Source of the DNA: an uncultured delta proteobacterium
GTDB lineage: Bacteria; Myxococcota; Myxococcia; Myxococcales; 40CM-4-68-19
Length of the DNA stretch: 64,000 nt
Direction: 5' to 3'
Assembly (NCBI GenBank): GCA_903911145.1
Contig: CAIWCD010000013.1
Coordinates: forward strand, 248,001 to 312,000
Position 1 is the stretch's first letter. Each line of letters begins with the position of its first letter. The notes under the pieces are model-generated. The model had not been told where the DNA came from and searched no databases. It saw nothing but the letters and a program-made list of their open reading frames with translations. The position numbers and the translations under genes are program-made. Below, one piece after another: positions 50,727 to 59,940 of this stretch.

Positions 50727-52330
50727 TAATGGTCAACCGCGGAGTGGGGCGGCGAACAGCTGTAGAGAAGATCCTGCAGCAGGCCGAGGATTTCGCCGAG
50801 GACCTGGTGCTGCACGAGCGACGCGAGAGGCGGAATCAATTCCTGTCCGACCTGTGGCGTCAGCGCCTGGGCCAGCAATTGGCGCAGCGCCTCGGTTGCA
50901 TTCGCGTCCGCCGCGAGAGCCTGGATCACCATCCGCAACGTCCGCACGCCCTGCCCGGTGGTATCGAGCGAAACGATCTGCTGCACGGCGCCGAGGAGGG
51001 TATTCAAGTTAATCCCGCTGCCCCCTGAGGTGCTTAAGGAGACGAGGTCGTAGAGCGCCCCAACCAGATTTCCCTTCGGATCGACAAACGAGAGACACCA
51101 GAGCAGACCGGTCTGCTGCGAGGCATTGGTGATATCGATGAAGATCCCCGCATCGGGCCCGAGCACGCCGCCGCCCATCACGGAGTCGTTCGGCACCGAG
51201 CAGGTTCCGACGCCATTGGGATCAGCGCAGCCGAGATCAACCAGCAGCGTGCGGACCTCGGCCTTGAATGAGTCGCTGAAGCTGGTCGACCTATAGACGA
51301 GCGAGACGAGCAGATTGTCGATTGAGGAGAGCGCGTCCGCGCCGCTCGTCGCGGCCTGGATTCCCGGAAGGAACGTGAGCAGCAGCGTCACGACCGCTTT
51401 GCGACGACCCGCCGGATCGCTGACGTTTCCACCCAGCGCCAGCAGCAGGCTCTCGGTGGTCGAATCGGAAAGCACGGCATTGAGATCGCCGATCAGCTTA
51501 TTCGCGCGCGGCGGCGTGAGATACGCGAGCAGCTTATCGAGAAGATCATAGGTCACCGCGGGGTCGCAGACGCCCGGGTTCTGCGCCATCAACCCGAACG
51601 TCGTGAAGAGGTCGTAATGCGGCGCCGGATGCGGATCTGTCGAGCTCGCCGCATAGTTGCCCTGCACATAATTGAGCAGCGCGACGAGCACCGACGTGAC
51701 CTGGGGATTGTTCAGCAGCTGGTTTCCGCCATTCTGATTGAGGAGGAAATCGAGCGTCCGGCGCAGCTCGCAGAGCGAGTTTCGCTGCGACGCAGGGAGC
51801 GCGGATGCAGTAATCGCGTCGACGCACTTCGAGGGAGCCACGGCACCAGGCTCGGGGGGTGCGCTCGGATTCGACACTGCCGCGAGACCGGTGAAGAGCG
51901 TCTCGAGCAGGTCGCCGAGCGGGCTGTATTCGTGCTGGCAGGGACAGAGGCTTGTGCTGGTATCGCAGACGCCGATCGCGCAGACCGTGTCTGCCGTGCA
52001 GTGTCGCGACGAGACGGTATCCGCGCAGGTCGGCTGGCCGATCTGCGTGACGGCCTCCTGGATACCGGCAAGCTGTCCGCCGTCGAGGAGGGCAAAGAAT
52101 TCGGGCATCACCTGCGTGACGTCGCTGCACGCATTCGGTCCGCCGTCCGTCGCTTGCGGTGCGGCCTCTCCCTCGGCGCCGCAGAAGATGCTCGCGAACG
52201 CGCTGCCATTGGCTTCCATGCTCTTGCATTGCGCGGTTCCACACGCAGAGAGCGTCGGGAGAAGGATTGCAGCCAGCGCGGCAACGAGAGGGCGCGCGGG
52301 CAATATGAAGGGACGCGTCGGGCTATGCAT
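50726..52330 (-). CDS. Lipoprotein of unknown function, coupled to fadL-like gene
   Basis: A 534-residue lipoprotein. The signal region is PLVAALAAILLPTLSACGT, with lipobox L-S-A-C near residue 29. A Cys-rich stretch follows (CADTVSSRHCTADTVCAIGVCDTSTSLCPC), and the rest is helical with Leu-rich units (LLVALLNYVQGN, LLDKLLAYLTPPR). No family recognised. GGAG lies 5 nt before the ATG at 52330. Coupling to the FadL gene suggests a shared job in lipid or hydrophobic-substrate handling. Confidence 0.75.
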   Translation of the reverse strand: MHSPTRPFILPARPLVAALAAILLPTLSACGTAQCKSMEANGSAFASIFCGAEGEAAPQATDGGPNACSDVTQVMPEFFALLDGGQLAGIQEAVTQIGQPTCADTVSSRHCTADTVCAIGVCDTSTSLCPCQHEYSPLGDLLETLFTGLAAVSNPSAPPEPGAVAPSKCVDAITASALPASQRNSLCELRRTLDFLLNQNGGNQLLNNPQVTSVLVALLNYVQGNYAASSTDPHPAPHYDLFTTFGLMAQNPGVCDPAVTYDLLDKLLAYLTPPRANKLIGDLNAVLSDSTTESLLLALGGNVSDPAGRRKAVVTLLLTFLPGIQAATSGADALSSIDNLLVSLVYRSTSFSDSFKAEVRTLLVDLGCADPNGVGTCSVPNDSVMGGGVLGPDAGIFIDITNASQQTGLLWCLSFVDPKGNLVGALYDLVSLSTSGGSGINLNTLLGAVQQIVSLDTTGQGVRTLRMVIQALAADANATEALRQLLAQALTPQVGQELIPPLASLVQHQVLGEILGLLQDLLYSCSPPHSAVDH

Positions 52331-52432
52331 ATTCTCCACTGTAGCAAGGAGCGCGCGAGGGATGGAGTAATCAATCGCGAGAAAAAGACAACGCAGCGCG
52401 GTGCGCAAGAAGTTGCGGGATGAAGCCTCGCG

Positions 52433-53440
52433 ATGGACTGTGCGCGGATGCCTGATGATGGTGCGCGCAGCACGAATGCGGTCGGTCTCGGCGTCGGCGC
52501 GGCTCTGCTTGGCTACGCGATGCTCGCGGTCGGATTCATCTGCATCGGGATCCCGTCGCAGACCACAGACAACGTCGGGGGACTATGGATCACCGAGGCG
52601 ATGGCGATCGCGCTGCCGGCGCTGATCTGGGTCCGGGCTTCTGGCACATCGTTCCAGACCGCTCTGGGCCTGCGTCTGCCGCGCGCGCGGTGGTTTGGAA
52701 TCGCCGCGCTTACGGCCATCGTCAACCAGCCCGTGGTCTCGATGCTGACATTCATCGCGCAGTCGACGCTGCCGCGCGCCTGGGTCGTCGCTTTCGAAGT
52801 GAAGAACTTGGGCATCGATACGATCTTTACAGCCCATCCCTATTCGATGCTCGCCGCCGTCGCGCTCTCCGCGCCGCTTGGCGAAGAGATCTTCTTCCGC
52901 GGATTCGCCCTGCCCGCCTGCGCGAATTCAATGAAGCCGCTCTTCGCCGCGCTGCTTACGGCAATCCTCTTCTCGGCGATGCACGCTGATCCGGTCGGCG
53001 CGCTCGGCCTCTTCGAGATCGGCTTCTGGCTCGCGGTGCTGCGTTGGGGCTCGGGCTCCATCTTCCCTGCGATGCTCGGCCACGCGGTCAACAATGCGAT
53101 CGCGGGTGTCTGGTTTCTGCTCGGATTGCAGAGCGCGAATCGCGCGCCGCCGGAGTGGGCGACCTCGCTCGGCATCGACAATCCGGACGCACCGCCGCCA
53201 ACGTGGGTAATCGCGAGCGGAGCCGTGCTGCTGATCTGCGGCGCGCTGCTCGCCGCGAAGGTCTTCTCGAGTCCGTCGCCAACTCGAGACGAGAACGAGG
53301 GCGGCGCGTCACCAGGCGGAAGCGCGAGCGCGCAGATTCAGCATTCGCGCGCGCTCCCGCTCTGGCTCCTCTGGGGAGCTGCGATGATCCCAGGCGTTGC
53401 CTGGCTCTACATCCATCGGGCGGCGCTCCTCCACGGCTGA
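52433..53440 (+). CDS. CPBP family intramembrane metalloprotease
   Basis: A 335-residue membrane protein, the second CPBP protein of the window. Motif 1 is GEEIFFRGF near residue 149, motif 2 is FSAMHADPVG near 182, and motif 3 is GHAVNNAIAG near 214. It has about eight hydrophobic segments and a Ser/Gly-rich linker before the last helix. Two start codons are possible (52433 and 52448) with no strong ribosome binding site for either. It is divergent from the lipoprotein gene. Confidence 0.85.
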   Translation: MDCARMPDDGARSTNAVGLGVGAALLGYAMLAVGFICIGIPSQTTDNVGGLWITEAMAIALPALIWVRASGTSFQTALGLRLPRARWFGIAALTAIVNQPVVSMLTFIAQSTLPRAWVVAFEVKNLGIDTIFTAHPYSMLAAVALSAPLGEEIFFRGFALPACANSMKPLFAALLTAILFSAMHADPVGALGLFEIGFWLAVLRWGSGSIFPAMLGHAVNNAIAGVWFLLGLQSANRAPPEWATSLGIDNPDAPPPTWVIASGAVLLICGALLAAKVFSSPSPTRDENEGGASPGGSASAQIQHSRALPLWLLWGAAMIPGVAWLYIHRAALLHG

Positions 53441-53457
53441 ATCAGCTCGCGAAGCGC

Positions 53458-53486
53458 GGCTCAGCTTCACCGTGCCGCGCTGAGCC
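53458..53486. terminator. Hairpin between two convergent genes
   Basis: GGCTCAGC (53458-53465) and GCTGAGCC (53479-53486) pair perfectly with a 13-nt loop. It lies 18 bp after the CPBP stop and 28 bp after the end of the opposing gene. Confidence 0.6.
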
Positions 53487-53513
53487 CGAAGGCTCGACGA
53501 CCACCGCCGCGGA

Positions 53514-55535
53514 CTAGTTGCCCGTGCAGGGGCCGCTGCCACCGCTGACCGCAGAGGTGGAACCCGCCGACGAGGAGAACTGGGTCGCCGAGGCGGAGAC
53601 GGTGACATCTGCCGCATTCCACGCCTGTCCAACCGCCATGCCGTTGGTGAGCGTGTAGGTCTTGGAGAGCGTGCCATTGAAGTAGACGTTCACCGTCGGG
53701 ACGACCGTCCCGCAGGTCGCGCCGCCGCCGCTCGAGTCGGCCGCGAAGTAGTAGACCCAGACCTGGTACGAGCCATTGCTCGGCGATGCGTGCGTGACGT
53801 TCTCGGGGCCGTAGCCATCGAGGTCGTCGTGATCGAGCGTCGCGCCCCACGTCGTGGCCGTGTTGTAATAGGCGCAGTCGTTGCCACCGACCACGGAAGT
53901 GCACGAGCCGGTGCTGCCGCCCGGCGAGTTTGCATAGTGCAGGTCGAGATCTCCGCAGGCGGTATTCCAGACCAGCTCGATGTGAACTGCGCCCTTGGAA
54001 GCGACCGTGATCGTCGCGGTGGCGGTGCCGATGCATCCCGACCCGTTCTTGACCGTGAGCGAAACTCCGTAGGCCCCCGAGACGAGCGCTTGGAACTGCG
54101 CCTGGACTCCCGTGAACGTTGATCCTCCGCCGACGAACGTCGCCGTCGAGCCGGTGGGCTGGCTGGTGAACGACCATGTGTAGGTCAGGCCGGTGCTCGG
54201 TGTGGAGCCAGCGCCGTTCAGCTTGATCCAGTCGAGCGGCACAACCGGGCTCGGCGTCGTGGCCGGAGAGAAGGTCGTGTACGTGCCGGTCTGGCTGCTG
54301 CTGTAGGAGGCCGAAATATTCGCGGTCGGATTCGTGCTGCCCGTCGTACCGCACGCGCCCGCAAGACCGTTGCCCGTGATCGGAACGCTGTCCTGGATCG
54401 CGTTGGTCCCGACCGCGAGCATGTAATCGATCGACGCCTTGTCGTTCTGGATGACCGTCGGCGAGTAGGTGATGCTGAGCGTGAACGTCGATCCGACCGC
54501 GAACGTCGAGGGGGCCGTCGGAAGCGAGCCTGACGTGATCGCGAACTGGCTCGTCGTCGGCGAGTACGGCGCGAACGTGAACTGGTTGATCGTGAAATCG
54601 GTGCTGCCGCAGTTCTTGAACGTGATCTGCTTGGTCAGCGACTGCCCGAGGGTAACGCCGCCGAAGGCGAGACCGGCAGAGGGGTCGACGCAGAGCTGCC
54701 AGCCCGCGACGAAGACCTGGAGCGGGACCGCCAACTGTGGCGAGAGCAGGTCGTTCGAGAGAATGTCGAGTTCGCCGTTGATCGTGCCATTCGTGGTCGG
54801 CTTCGCCGTGAGCGTGAGGTCAGCCGTTGCGCCCGGTGCGAGCGTGCCGCCGGGAATCGTGCCCGAGAGCGAGAAGACCGACGGAGTTCCAACCGTGCTC
54901 GAGATCGCCGGCTGCGGACTGACCGTCAGCGCCGCGGTGCCATTGTTCAGCACGCGCAACGTCCGCGTCGAAGTCTGGCCGGGAAGGCCCGTGCCGAAGT
55001 TGACCGTCGGAATCTTGTTCGGAAGCGTTGAGCAGGCGGCGGGATCGACCGCGCCAGCGGCGGTCAGGACGCAAACCTGGAGGATCGGCGAGGCCGCGTT
55101 GCCCGTCACCGGCAGCGTCACGATCGGGTTCTGCAGATCGTTCGAGGCGACCGCGACGGCGCCAGCTGCGGTCTCCGCGGCGGTCGGGGACCAGGTGACA
55201 TTAAAGCGCGCGCACTCGCCAGGAGAGAGCGTCGTGCCTCCCGAGCGGGGCTGATCGTTGCAGTCAGTGGTGAGCAGGTCGGAGACAGAGAGGTCGCTGT
55301 TCGGGTTTTCCGAGACCGTGATGGAGCCGACGATGAGCGGCGCGCTGCCCGTGTTGGAGACGCTGACCCGGATCTGCTGCGGCGAACCGATGGTGACGGG
55401 CCCGAACGCGAGCTCCGACGGAGTCACCAGGATGGTTGCGCTGATGCCAAGCAGCTTGTCACCGCACCCGGTCGAGGCTGCCGCGACGGAGAAGGCTGCA
55501 ACGAGCAGAGCGAGACGCGAGGGGAGACGAACCAT
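53514..55535 (-). CDS. Lipoprotein with ASH-like repeats and YfaP-like C-terminus
   Basis: A 673-residue lipoprotein with lipobox S-T-G-C near residue 24. Three or four ASH/choice-of-anchor-type beta domains follow, with the pattern F-G-x-V-x-x-G followed by a N-x-G-x-x-x-L segment (ELAFGPVTIGSPQQIRVSVS, VNFGTGLPGQTSTRTLRVLN, LAFGGVTLGQSLTKQITFKN). A PKD-like domain covers about 440-520 (LDWIKLNGAGSTPSTGLTYTWSF). The last 150 residues (HIELVWNTACGDLDLHYANS, GYGPENVTHASPSNGSYQVWV) match the YfaP/DUF2135 pattern. TGGAGG precedes the ATG. Surface adhesion is plausible. Confidence 0.8.
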   Translation of the reverse strand: MVRLPSRLALLVAAFSVAAASTGCGDKLLGISATILVTPSELAFGPVTIGSPQQIRVSVSNTGSAPLIVGSITVSENPNSDLSVSDLLTTDCNDQPRSGGTTLSPGECARFNVTWSPTAAETAAGAVAVASNDLQNPIVTLPVTGNAASPILQVCVLTAAGAVDPAACSTLPNKIPTVNFGTGLPGQTSTRTLRVLNNGTAALTVSPQPAISSTVGTPSVFSLSGTIPGGTLAPGATADLTLTAKPTTNGTINGELDILSNDLLSPQLAVPLQVFVAGWQLCVDPSAGLAFGGVTLGQSLTKQITFKNCGSTDFTINQFTFAPYSPTTSQFAITSGSLPTAPSTFAVGSTFTLSITYSPTVIQNDKASIDYMLAVGTNAIQDSVPITGNGLAGACGTTGSTNPTANISASYSSSQTGTYTTFSPATTPSPVVPLDWIKLNGAGSTPSTGLTYTWSFTSQPTGSTATFVGGGSTFTGVQAQFQALVSGAYGVSLTVKNGSGCIGTATATITVASKGAVHIELVWNTACGDLDLHYANSPGGSTGSCTSVVGGNDCAYYNTATTWGATLDHDDLDGYGPENVTHASPSNGSYQVWVYYFAADSSGGGATCGTVVPTVNVYFNGTLSKTYTLTNGMAVGQAWNAADVTVSASATQFSSSAGSTSAVSGGSGPCTGN

Positions 55536-55686
55536 CGATGGCCTCCAGGGCCGTGAGAAGCGGCGACACGTCCGCGACGCTGGATGTTGTGCCCCAACGC
55601 AGCCGAAAGGGTGTCGGTCATTAGACCGAGGCGATAGTGGTGGACACGGGCCCGAAACAGACGCGCATCCTCTCCGGTCCTGTCGG

Positions 55687-55695
55687 TGCTAACCT
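55687..55695 (+). promoter_or_regulatory. Extended -10-like TGCTAACCT before the UbiB-like gene
   Basis: TGCTAACCT ends 9 nt before the ATG at 55705, with no ribosome binding site between. It is the same TGCTA core seen at 8433 and 19757. Confidence 0.4.
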
Positions 55696-55704
55696 CCCGC
55701 GCCC

Positions 55705-57435
55705 ATGATTCAAGCGGTGAAAGATCTGCAGCGGCTCCGCGATATCGCGCGGGTGGTGGCGCGCCACGGCTTCGGTGAGCTGCTCGACCGCGCACGCATC
55801 TGGGATGTGCTTGGGCGCCGCGAAGATGTCGCCGTGTCGCCCGAGGAGCAGCGCCGTTCGACCGCAGCGCGGTTTCGCGACCTGCTCGCCGAGTTGGGAC
55901 CGACGTTCATCAAGCTCGGCCAGATCCTCTCGTCCCGCCCCGATATCCTGCCTCCCGACTTCATCACCGAGCTGTCGACGCTGCAGGATGACGCGCCGGC
56001 GATGCCGTACGACGAGGTCGCCCGGCTGATCGAGCAGGGTCTCGGCAAGCCTGTCGCGCAGCTCTTTGCGTCGATCGATCCACAGCCGCTCGCCACAGCG
56101 TCGATCGCGCAGGTGCATCGTGCGCGCCTCTTGCCGCTGGTTCCGGGCGCACCGGGCGCTGAAGGAGAAGGCGCGTCGGTCGTCATCAAGGTGCAGCGCC
56201 CGGGGATCGAAGCGCAGATCAAGAGCGATACCGATCTGCTCTCTTACGTCGCGCGCTTTCTCGAGGGCGTCATCGAGGAGACCGGCATCTACACGCCGAG
56301 CGGCATCGTCAGCGAATTTCGCCAGGCGATGCTGACCGAGCTCGACTTTCACAACGAGGCCGACAACATCGACGAGTTCGCGAAGAACCATCGCGAGCGT
56401 CCCTATGTCGTCATCCCGCAGCTCCATCGCACGCTCTCCTGCAAGACGGTGATTACGCTTGGCGAGCTGGTGGGCGTGAAGCTCAGCGAAGTGCTCAAGG
56501 ACCCGGGCAACTCGCGGTGGGACCGCAAGCAGCTGGCGAAGAACATCATCGACGCGAGCTTCCACCAGCTCTTTACCGACGGGCTGTTCCACGGCGATCC
56601 GCACCCCGGGAATATGATCGTCCTCGAGGGGAATCGGCTCGGGTTGCTCGACTTCGGGCTGGTCGGACGGATGTCGAAGCAGATGCAGGAGTCGATCATC
56701 CTGCTCGTGCTCTCGATCAGCCTGCGTGACCCCGATACCGTTGCGCGCCTCTTATATAAAGTTGGTATCCCCGATCAGCGGATCAACCTGCACCAGTTCC
56801 GCACCGATATTCACGACATATTGGAGCGATATCTCGGATTGAAGATCTCCGAGGTCGATTCCAGCTCGCTGATGCGCGACTTGGTCGAGCTCGCGCTCAA
56901 GTACAAGATCAAGATCCCCAAAGAGTATGCCGTGCTCTCGAAGGCCTCGGCGACGACCGAGGGGACCATTCGTGTGCTCGACCCGGATCTCGATGTCGTG
57001 CAGGTCGCCCTGCCCTATGCCAAGCAGCTGCTCTTCGAACGATACAACCCGACCTCGATGTCCTCGAGTGGCTTGCGCGCGCTGCTGCATCTGCAGGGAT
57101 TAATCCAGGATACGCCGCAGCAGATATCGCAGATTCTAATGGATCTCGAGGGCGGGAAATTCTCGATCAGCATTAAAAACGATGAGCTGAGGAAGATTAA
57201 CGTCAACCTGAAGGCGTTGGGCGTGCTCGTCTTCATGGGCTCGATTTCGTCGGGGCTGATCATCGGCGCGTTCTCGCTCGCGGGGCGCACGGCGACTCCC
57301 GATGGTGCGACGAGCTGGCCTCCCGCAGCGGTGATTGGGCTCTCGATTGCGGCGATGCTCTTTGGCGCGGCGGTCGCGTGGACGCTGGTCGCGGGGCGGT
57401 TCAAGAAGTTGTCGGTTCGACGCTGGATGAAGTAG
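55705..57435 (+). CDS. UbiB/ABC1-family kinase with C-terminal membrane anchor
   Basis: A 576-residue protein. It has the KxGQ motif in FIKLGQILSSRPDILP near residue 71, the Ala-rich loop in ATASIAQVHRARL, Lys in SVVIKVQRPGIEA, catalytic FHGDPHPGNMIV near residue 298, and LDFGLVGRM near 317. Two C-terminal TM helices (ALGVLVFMGSISSGLIIGAF; VIGLSIAAMLFGAAVAW) are the UbiB anchor. It is needed for ubiquinone synthesis in other bacteria; ubi genes are not in the window. It converges on the membrane protein gene. Confidence 0.92.
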   Translation: MIQAVKDLQRLRDIARVVARHGFGELLDRARIWDVLGRREDVAVSPEEQRRSTAARFRDLLAELGPTFIKLGQILSSRPDILPPDFITELSTLQDDAPAMPYDEVARLIEQGLGKPVAQLFASIDPQPLATASIAQVHRARLLPLVPGAPGAEGEGASVVIKVQRPGIEAQIKSDTDLLSYVARFLEGVIEETGIYTPSGIVSEFRQAMLTELDFHNEADNIDEFAKNHRERPYVVIPQLHRTLSCKTVITLGELVGVKLSEVLKDPGNSRWDRKQLAKNIIDASFHQLFTDGLFHGDPHPGNMIVLEGNRLGLLDFGLVGRMSKQMQESIILLVLSISLRDPDTVARLLYKVGIPDQRINLHQFRTDIHDILERYLGLKISEVDSSSLMRDLVELALKYKIKIPKEYAVLSKASATTEGTIRVLDPDLDVVQVALPYAKQLLFERYNPTSMSSSGLRALLHLQGLIQDTPQQISQILMDLEGGKFSISIKNDELRKINVNLKALGVLVFMGSISSGLIIGAFSLAGRTATPDGATSWPPAAVIGLSIAAMLFGAAVAWTLVAGRFKKLSVRRWMK

Positions 57436-57534
57436 GGGCGCGCCCGGCCGCTACACCCGATCGGCTGCGACAATCGAGTTTCTGGGTTAACCGGTCGATC
57501 AGGGCGCAGCTGGACTTAATCGGGCCAGCGGCGC

Positions 57535-57553
57535 CACTTTGGTTAACCAAGTG
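57535..57553. terminator. GGTTAACC-centred inverted repeat between convergent genes
   Basis: CACTT and AAGTG flank GGTTAACC with one extra T. A second GGTTAACC lies at 57485-57492. Both are in the 122-bp spacer between the UbiB-like gene and the opposing membrane-protein gene. Confidence 0.4.
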
Positions 57554-57557
57554 GGAT

Positions 57558-58616
57558 TCACGAATCGCCCTTCTCGTGCGGCGCGCCGGTGGGGTCTGGC
57601 ATTGGCAACGCTTCGATGACGGGCTCCTCGGCGATCGGGAGCGCTTCGATGATGTGCTCGGGAGTGCTTGGCTGAACAGCGATCGGAGGGGGGCGCAGCT
57701 CCCATGCCTGTACGGTGCGGCGCGGCTGGGTTGGCGCGCGCGGTGCCGGCTCGGGAGGAAGTTCAATCAAGCCCTCGGCATCGGCGGCAAGAGCGGCGAA
57801 GGCGCCTTGCCTGGCGAGTTCGAGCCAGGCAAACGCGACGGCCGAGACGATCGAGAGCGCGAGACGCGGTGCGATGGAGAGGAACTGCGCCTCGAACGTC
57901 AGCGGTGCATCGGCGAGGACGGGGCCGAAGAGCGTGCCGAGCGCAGTGGCGATCATCAGTTCGCCGAGGAAGAAGACAGCGGCGATGGCAACGACCCCGC
58001 CGATGCGCTCGCCGAAGAGTTGGGCTGCGCGGATGAATGCGGACGCGCCGTCGTCTCCGAACGCAGCAGAGCGGATGAGCGCAAGATTTCCGAGGAGATC
58101 GATGATGAGTCCGGTCAACAGCGAGCAGGTCAACAGCGCTGCGAGGCTTGCCAGGAGCGGCAGCGAGGGCTTCGCGAACGTGAGAGGCACAGCGAGAAGC
58201 AGCGCGGCCGTCAGGCAGAGCGAGATGAGCAGCGAGAGCGCGGAGGTGATCGCGCTGGCGCCGGCCACGCGCGCAAAGCCCGCGAACGCGAGACGGAAGA
58301 ATGTGCCCGCAGGAGGACGTGCGCCCATCTCGGCATCGACGGCGAGGACAGGAAGTGCACCAGCCCAGAAGCCGGCCGAGAGCGCCCAGGAGATCACCGC
58401 GGCCGCGAAGAGCGCACCCGCGAGCGGCCAACCGAGGCGCTTGATCGCCTCGAGCGCGTGCAGGAGGCCCCGCAGCGACTGCTCTCCGGCGAACGCGCGC
58501 CAGAGCAGGACCGCAGCGAAGAGAACGGGGAGCGAACTGAGAATGCTGCCGGCGAGATCAAGCAGGGCGCGGCCGAACGCGAGTTCCGGATTGCGCGTCG
58601 CCGCGCGCAGTCCCAT
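57558..58616 (-). CDS. Polytopic membrane protein of unknown function
   Basis: A 352-residue protein with about six hydrophobic segments between residues 15 and 275, and a soluble Pro-rich C-terminal tail with repeated EALP elements (IIEALPIAEEPVIEALPMP). No family recognised. The ATG at 58616 is used; an in-frame TTG at 58643 with GGAGG 4 nt upstream is an alternative start and would add nine residues. It is divergent from purK. Confidence 0.7.
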   Translation of the reverse strand: MGLRAATRNPELAFGRALLDLAGSILSSLPVLFAAVLLWRAFAGEQSLRGLLHALEAIKRLGWPLAGALFAAAVISWALSAGFWAGALPVLAVDAEMGARPPAGTFFRLAFAGFARVAGASAITSALSLLISLCLTAALLLAVPLTFAKPSLPLLASLAALLTCSLLTGLIIDLLGNLALIRSAAFGDDGASAFIRAAQLFGERIGGVVAIAAVFFLGELMIATALGTLFGPVLADAPLTFEAQFLSIAPRLALSIVSAVAFAWLELARQGAFAALAADAEGLIELPPEPAPRAPTQPRRTVQAWELRPPPIAVQPSTPEHIIEALPIAEEPVIEALPMPDPTGAPHEKGDS

Positions 58617-58731
58617 CCGGATCGCCTGGCCTGTGCGCAGCAAGAGTCCTCCGTCAGCGGCGCGGCCACACGATGCGGCCAATCGAACGCGGGCTGCCTT
58701 ATCCTTCGCGCGAGCCCGCCTGTCGATGGGA

Positions 58732-58737
58732 TATTCT
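58732..58737 (+). promoter_or_regulatory. -10-like hexamer TATTCT before purK
   Basis: TATTCT ends 8 nt before the purK ATG, in the same GGATATTCT context as the Nudix gene. There is no ribosome binding site between it and the start, so the transcript may be leaderless. Confidence 0.4.
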
Positions 58738-58745
58738 CCCGCGCA

Positions 58746-59900
58746 ATGAGCGACTCGACTCGTGTGATTCCTCCCGGCGCAACGCTCGGCATCCTCGGCG
58801 GGGGCCAACTCGGCCGCATGGTGGCGCTCTCGGCACGTTCGCTCGGATACCAGGTGCGCGTGCTCGATCCCGATCCCGGCTGCGCCGCGCGCCCCGTCGT
58901 CGAGCACGTCCTCGCGGCCTCATTTGACGACGCTTCGGCCTATGCCGAGCTTGCCCGCCACTGCGATGTCGTGACGCTCGAGATCGAGAAGCTCAGCCTC
59001 GCCGGACTAAAAGCGGCCGCACGATTCTGCCCTGTGCGACCGGGGTGGGAACTGCTGCAGATCATCCAGGACAAGGGCCTGCAGAAGCAGTGGCTCTCGG
59101 AGCACGGATTTCCCGTGGGAACGTTCCGGACCGCACAGAGCGCGGTCGAGCTGCGCACGGCGCTCGATGCTTTGAACACCAACTGTTTCATCAAGTCGTG
59201 CAAGGGCGGTTACGACGGTCGCGGCCAATTCGAGAGTTCCAGCGCGGCACAAGCGGACGAGGCCTGGAGCGCGCTCGGCGAGCAGCCCGTGGTGATCGAG
59301 CAGGCGCTCACACTCGAGGCAGAACTGAGCATCATGGTCGCCCGCAGTCCGAGTGGACAGGTCGCGATCTATCCGCCGGCACTCAATCACCACAAGTCGC
59401 GCGTGCTCGAGTGGTCGCTCCTGCCGGGCCCGTTGGATCCGGAGATCGCGCGGCGCGCAGAGGAGATCGGTCGCAGTCTCGCGGAGCAGCTTTCGCTCGA
59501 GGGCCTGCTCGCGGTGGAGCTCTTCCTCATCGACGGCGCGAACGGTCCCGAGTTGCTCGTCAACGAGATGGCTCCGCGGCCGCACAATACGTTTCATCAC
59601 ACGGAGGTCGCGTGCCCGACGAGCCAGTTCGAGCAGCTCGTGCGCGCGGTGTGCGGATTGCCGCTCGGCAGCTGCGAGGTCCTGCGGCCAGCCGCGATCG
59701 CGAATCTACTCGGCGACGAAGGCGGACCGAATGCGCCGTTCGCTTCCGCGCTCGAAGTTCCGGGGACGCGACTATTCCTTTATGGAAAGCGCGAGGCGCG
59801 GCCGGGGCGGAAGATGGGCCATCTCTCCGCGATTGGCGCGACGCCGCAAGAAGCGCTCGCGCGCGTGCAGGAAGCGAAGGCTCGACTCTCGCGAGGATAA
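58746..59900 (+). CDS. purK: N5-carboxyaminoimidazole ribonucleotide synthase PurK
   Basis: A 384-residue ATP-grasp enzyme of purine synthesis that carboxylates AIR using ATP and bicarbonate. It has the N-terminal GILGGGQLGRMVALSA motif near residue 15, LEIEKLS (usually E-x-E in the family), KSCKGGYDGRGQ near 151, VELFLIDG, and NEMAPRPHNTFHHTEV near 270 for metal binding. purE is not adjacent. The N-terminus MSDSTRVIPPGATLG carries about 12 extra residues. A -10-like TATTCT lies 8 nt upstream. Confidence 0.95.
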   Translation: MSDSTRVIPPGATLGILGGGQLGRMVALSARSLGYQVRVLDPDPGCAARPVVEHVLAASFDDASAYAELARHCDVVTLEIEKLSLAGLKAAARFCPVRPGWELLQIIQDKGLQKQWLSEHGFPVGTFRTAQSAVELRTALDALNTNCFIKSCKGGYDGRGQFESSSAAQADEAWSALGEQPVVIEQALTLEAELSIMVARSPSGQVAIYPPALNHHKSRVLEWSLLPGPLDPEIARRAEEIGRSLAEQLSLEGLLAVELFLIDGANGPELLVNEMAPRPHNTFHHTEVACPTSQFEQLVRAVCGLPLGSCEVLRPAAIANLLGDEGGPNAPFASALEVPGTRLFLYGKREARPGRKMGHLSAIGATPQEALARVQEAKARLSRG

Positions 59901-59923
59901 GACGGCAATCGCCGCGATATCCT
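59894..59923. terminator. Weak hairpin between purK and acs
   Basis: AGGATA (59894-59899) and TATCCT (59918-59923) pair, with an inner GGC/GCC pair. It overlaps the purK stop and lies before the acs end. Confidence 0.35.
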
Positions 59924-59940
59924 GCAGGAGGACAGTCCCG

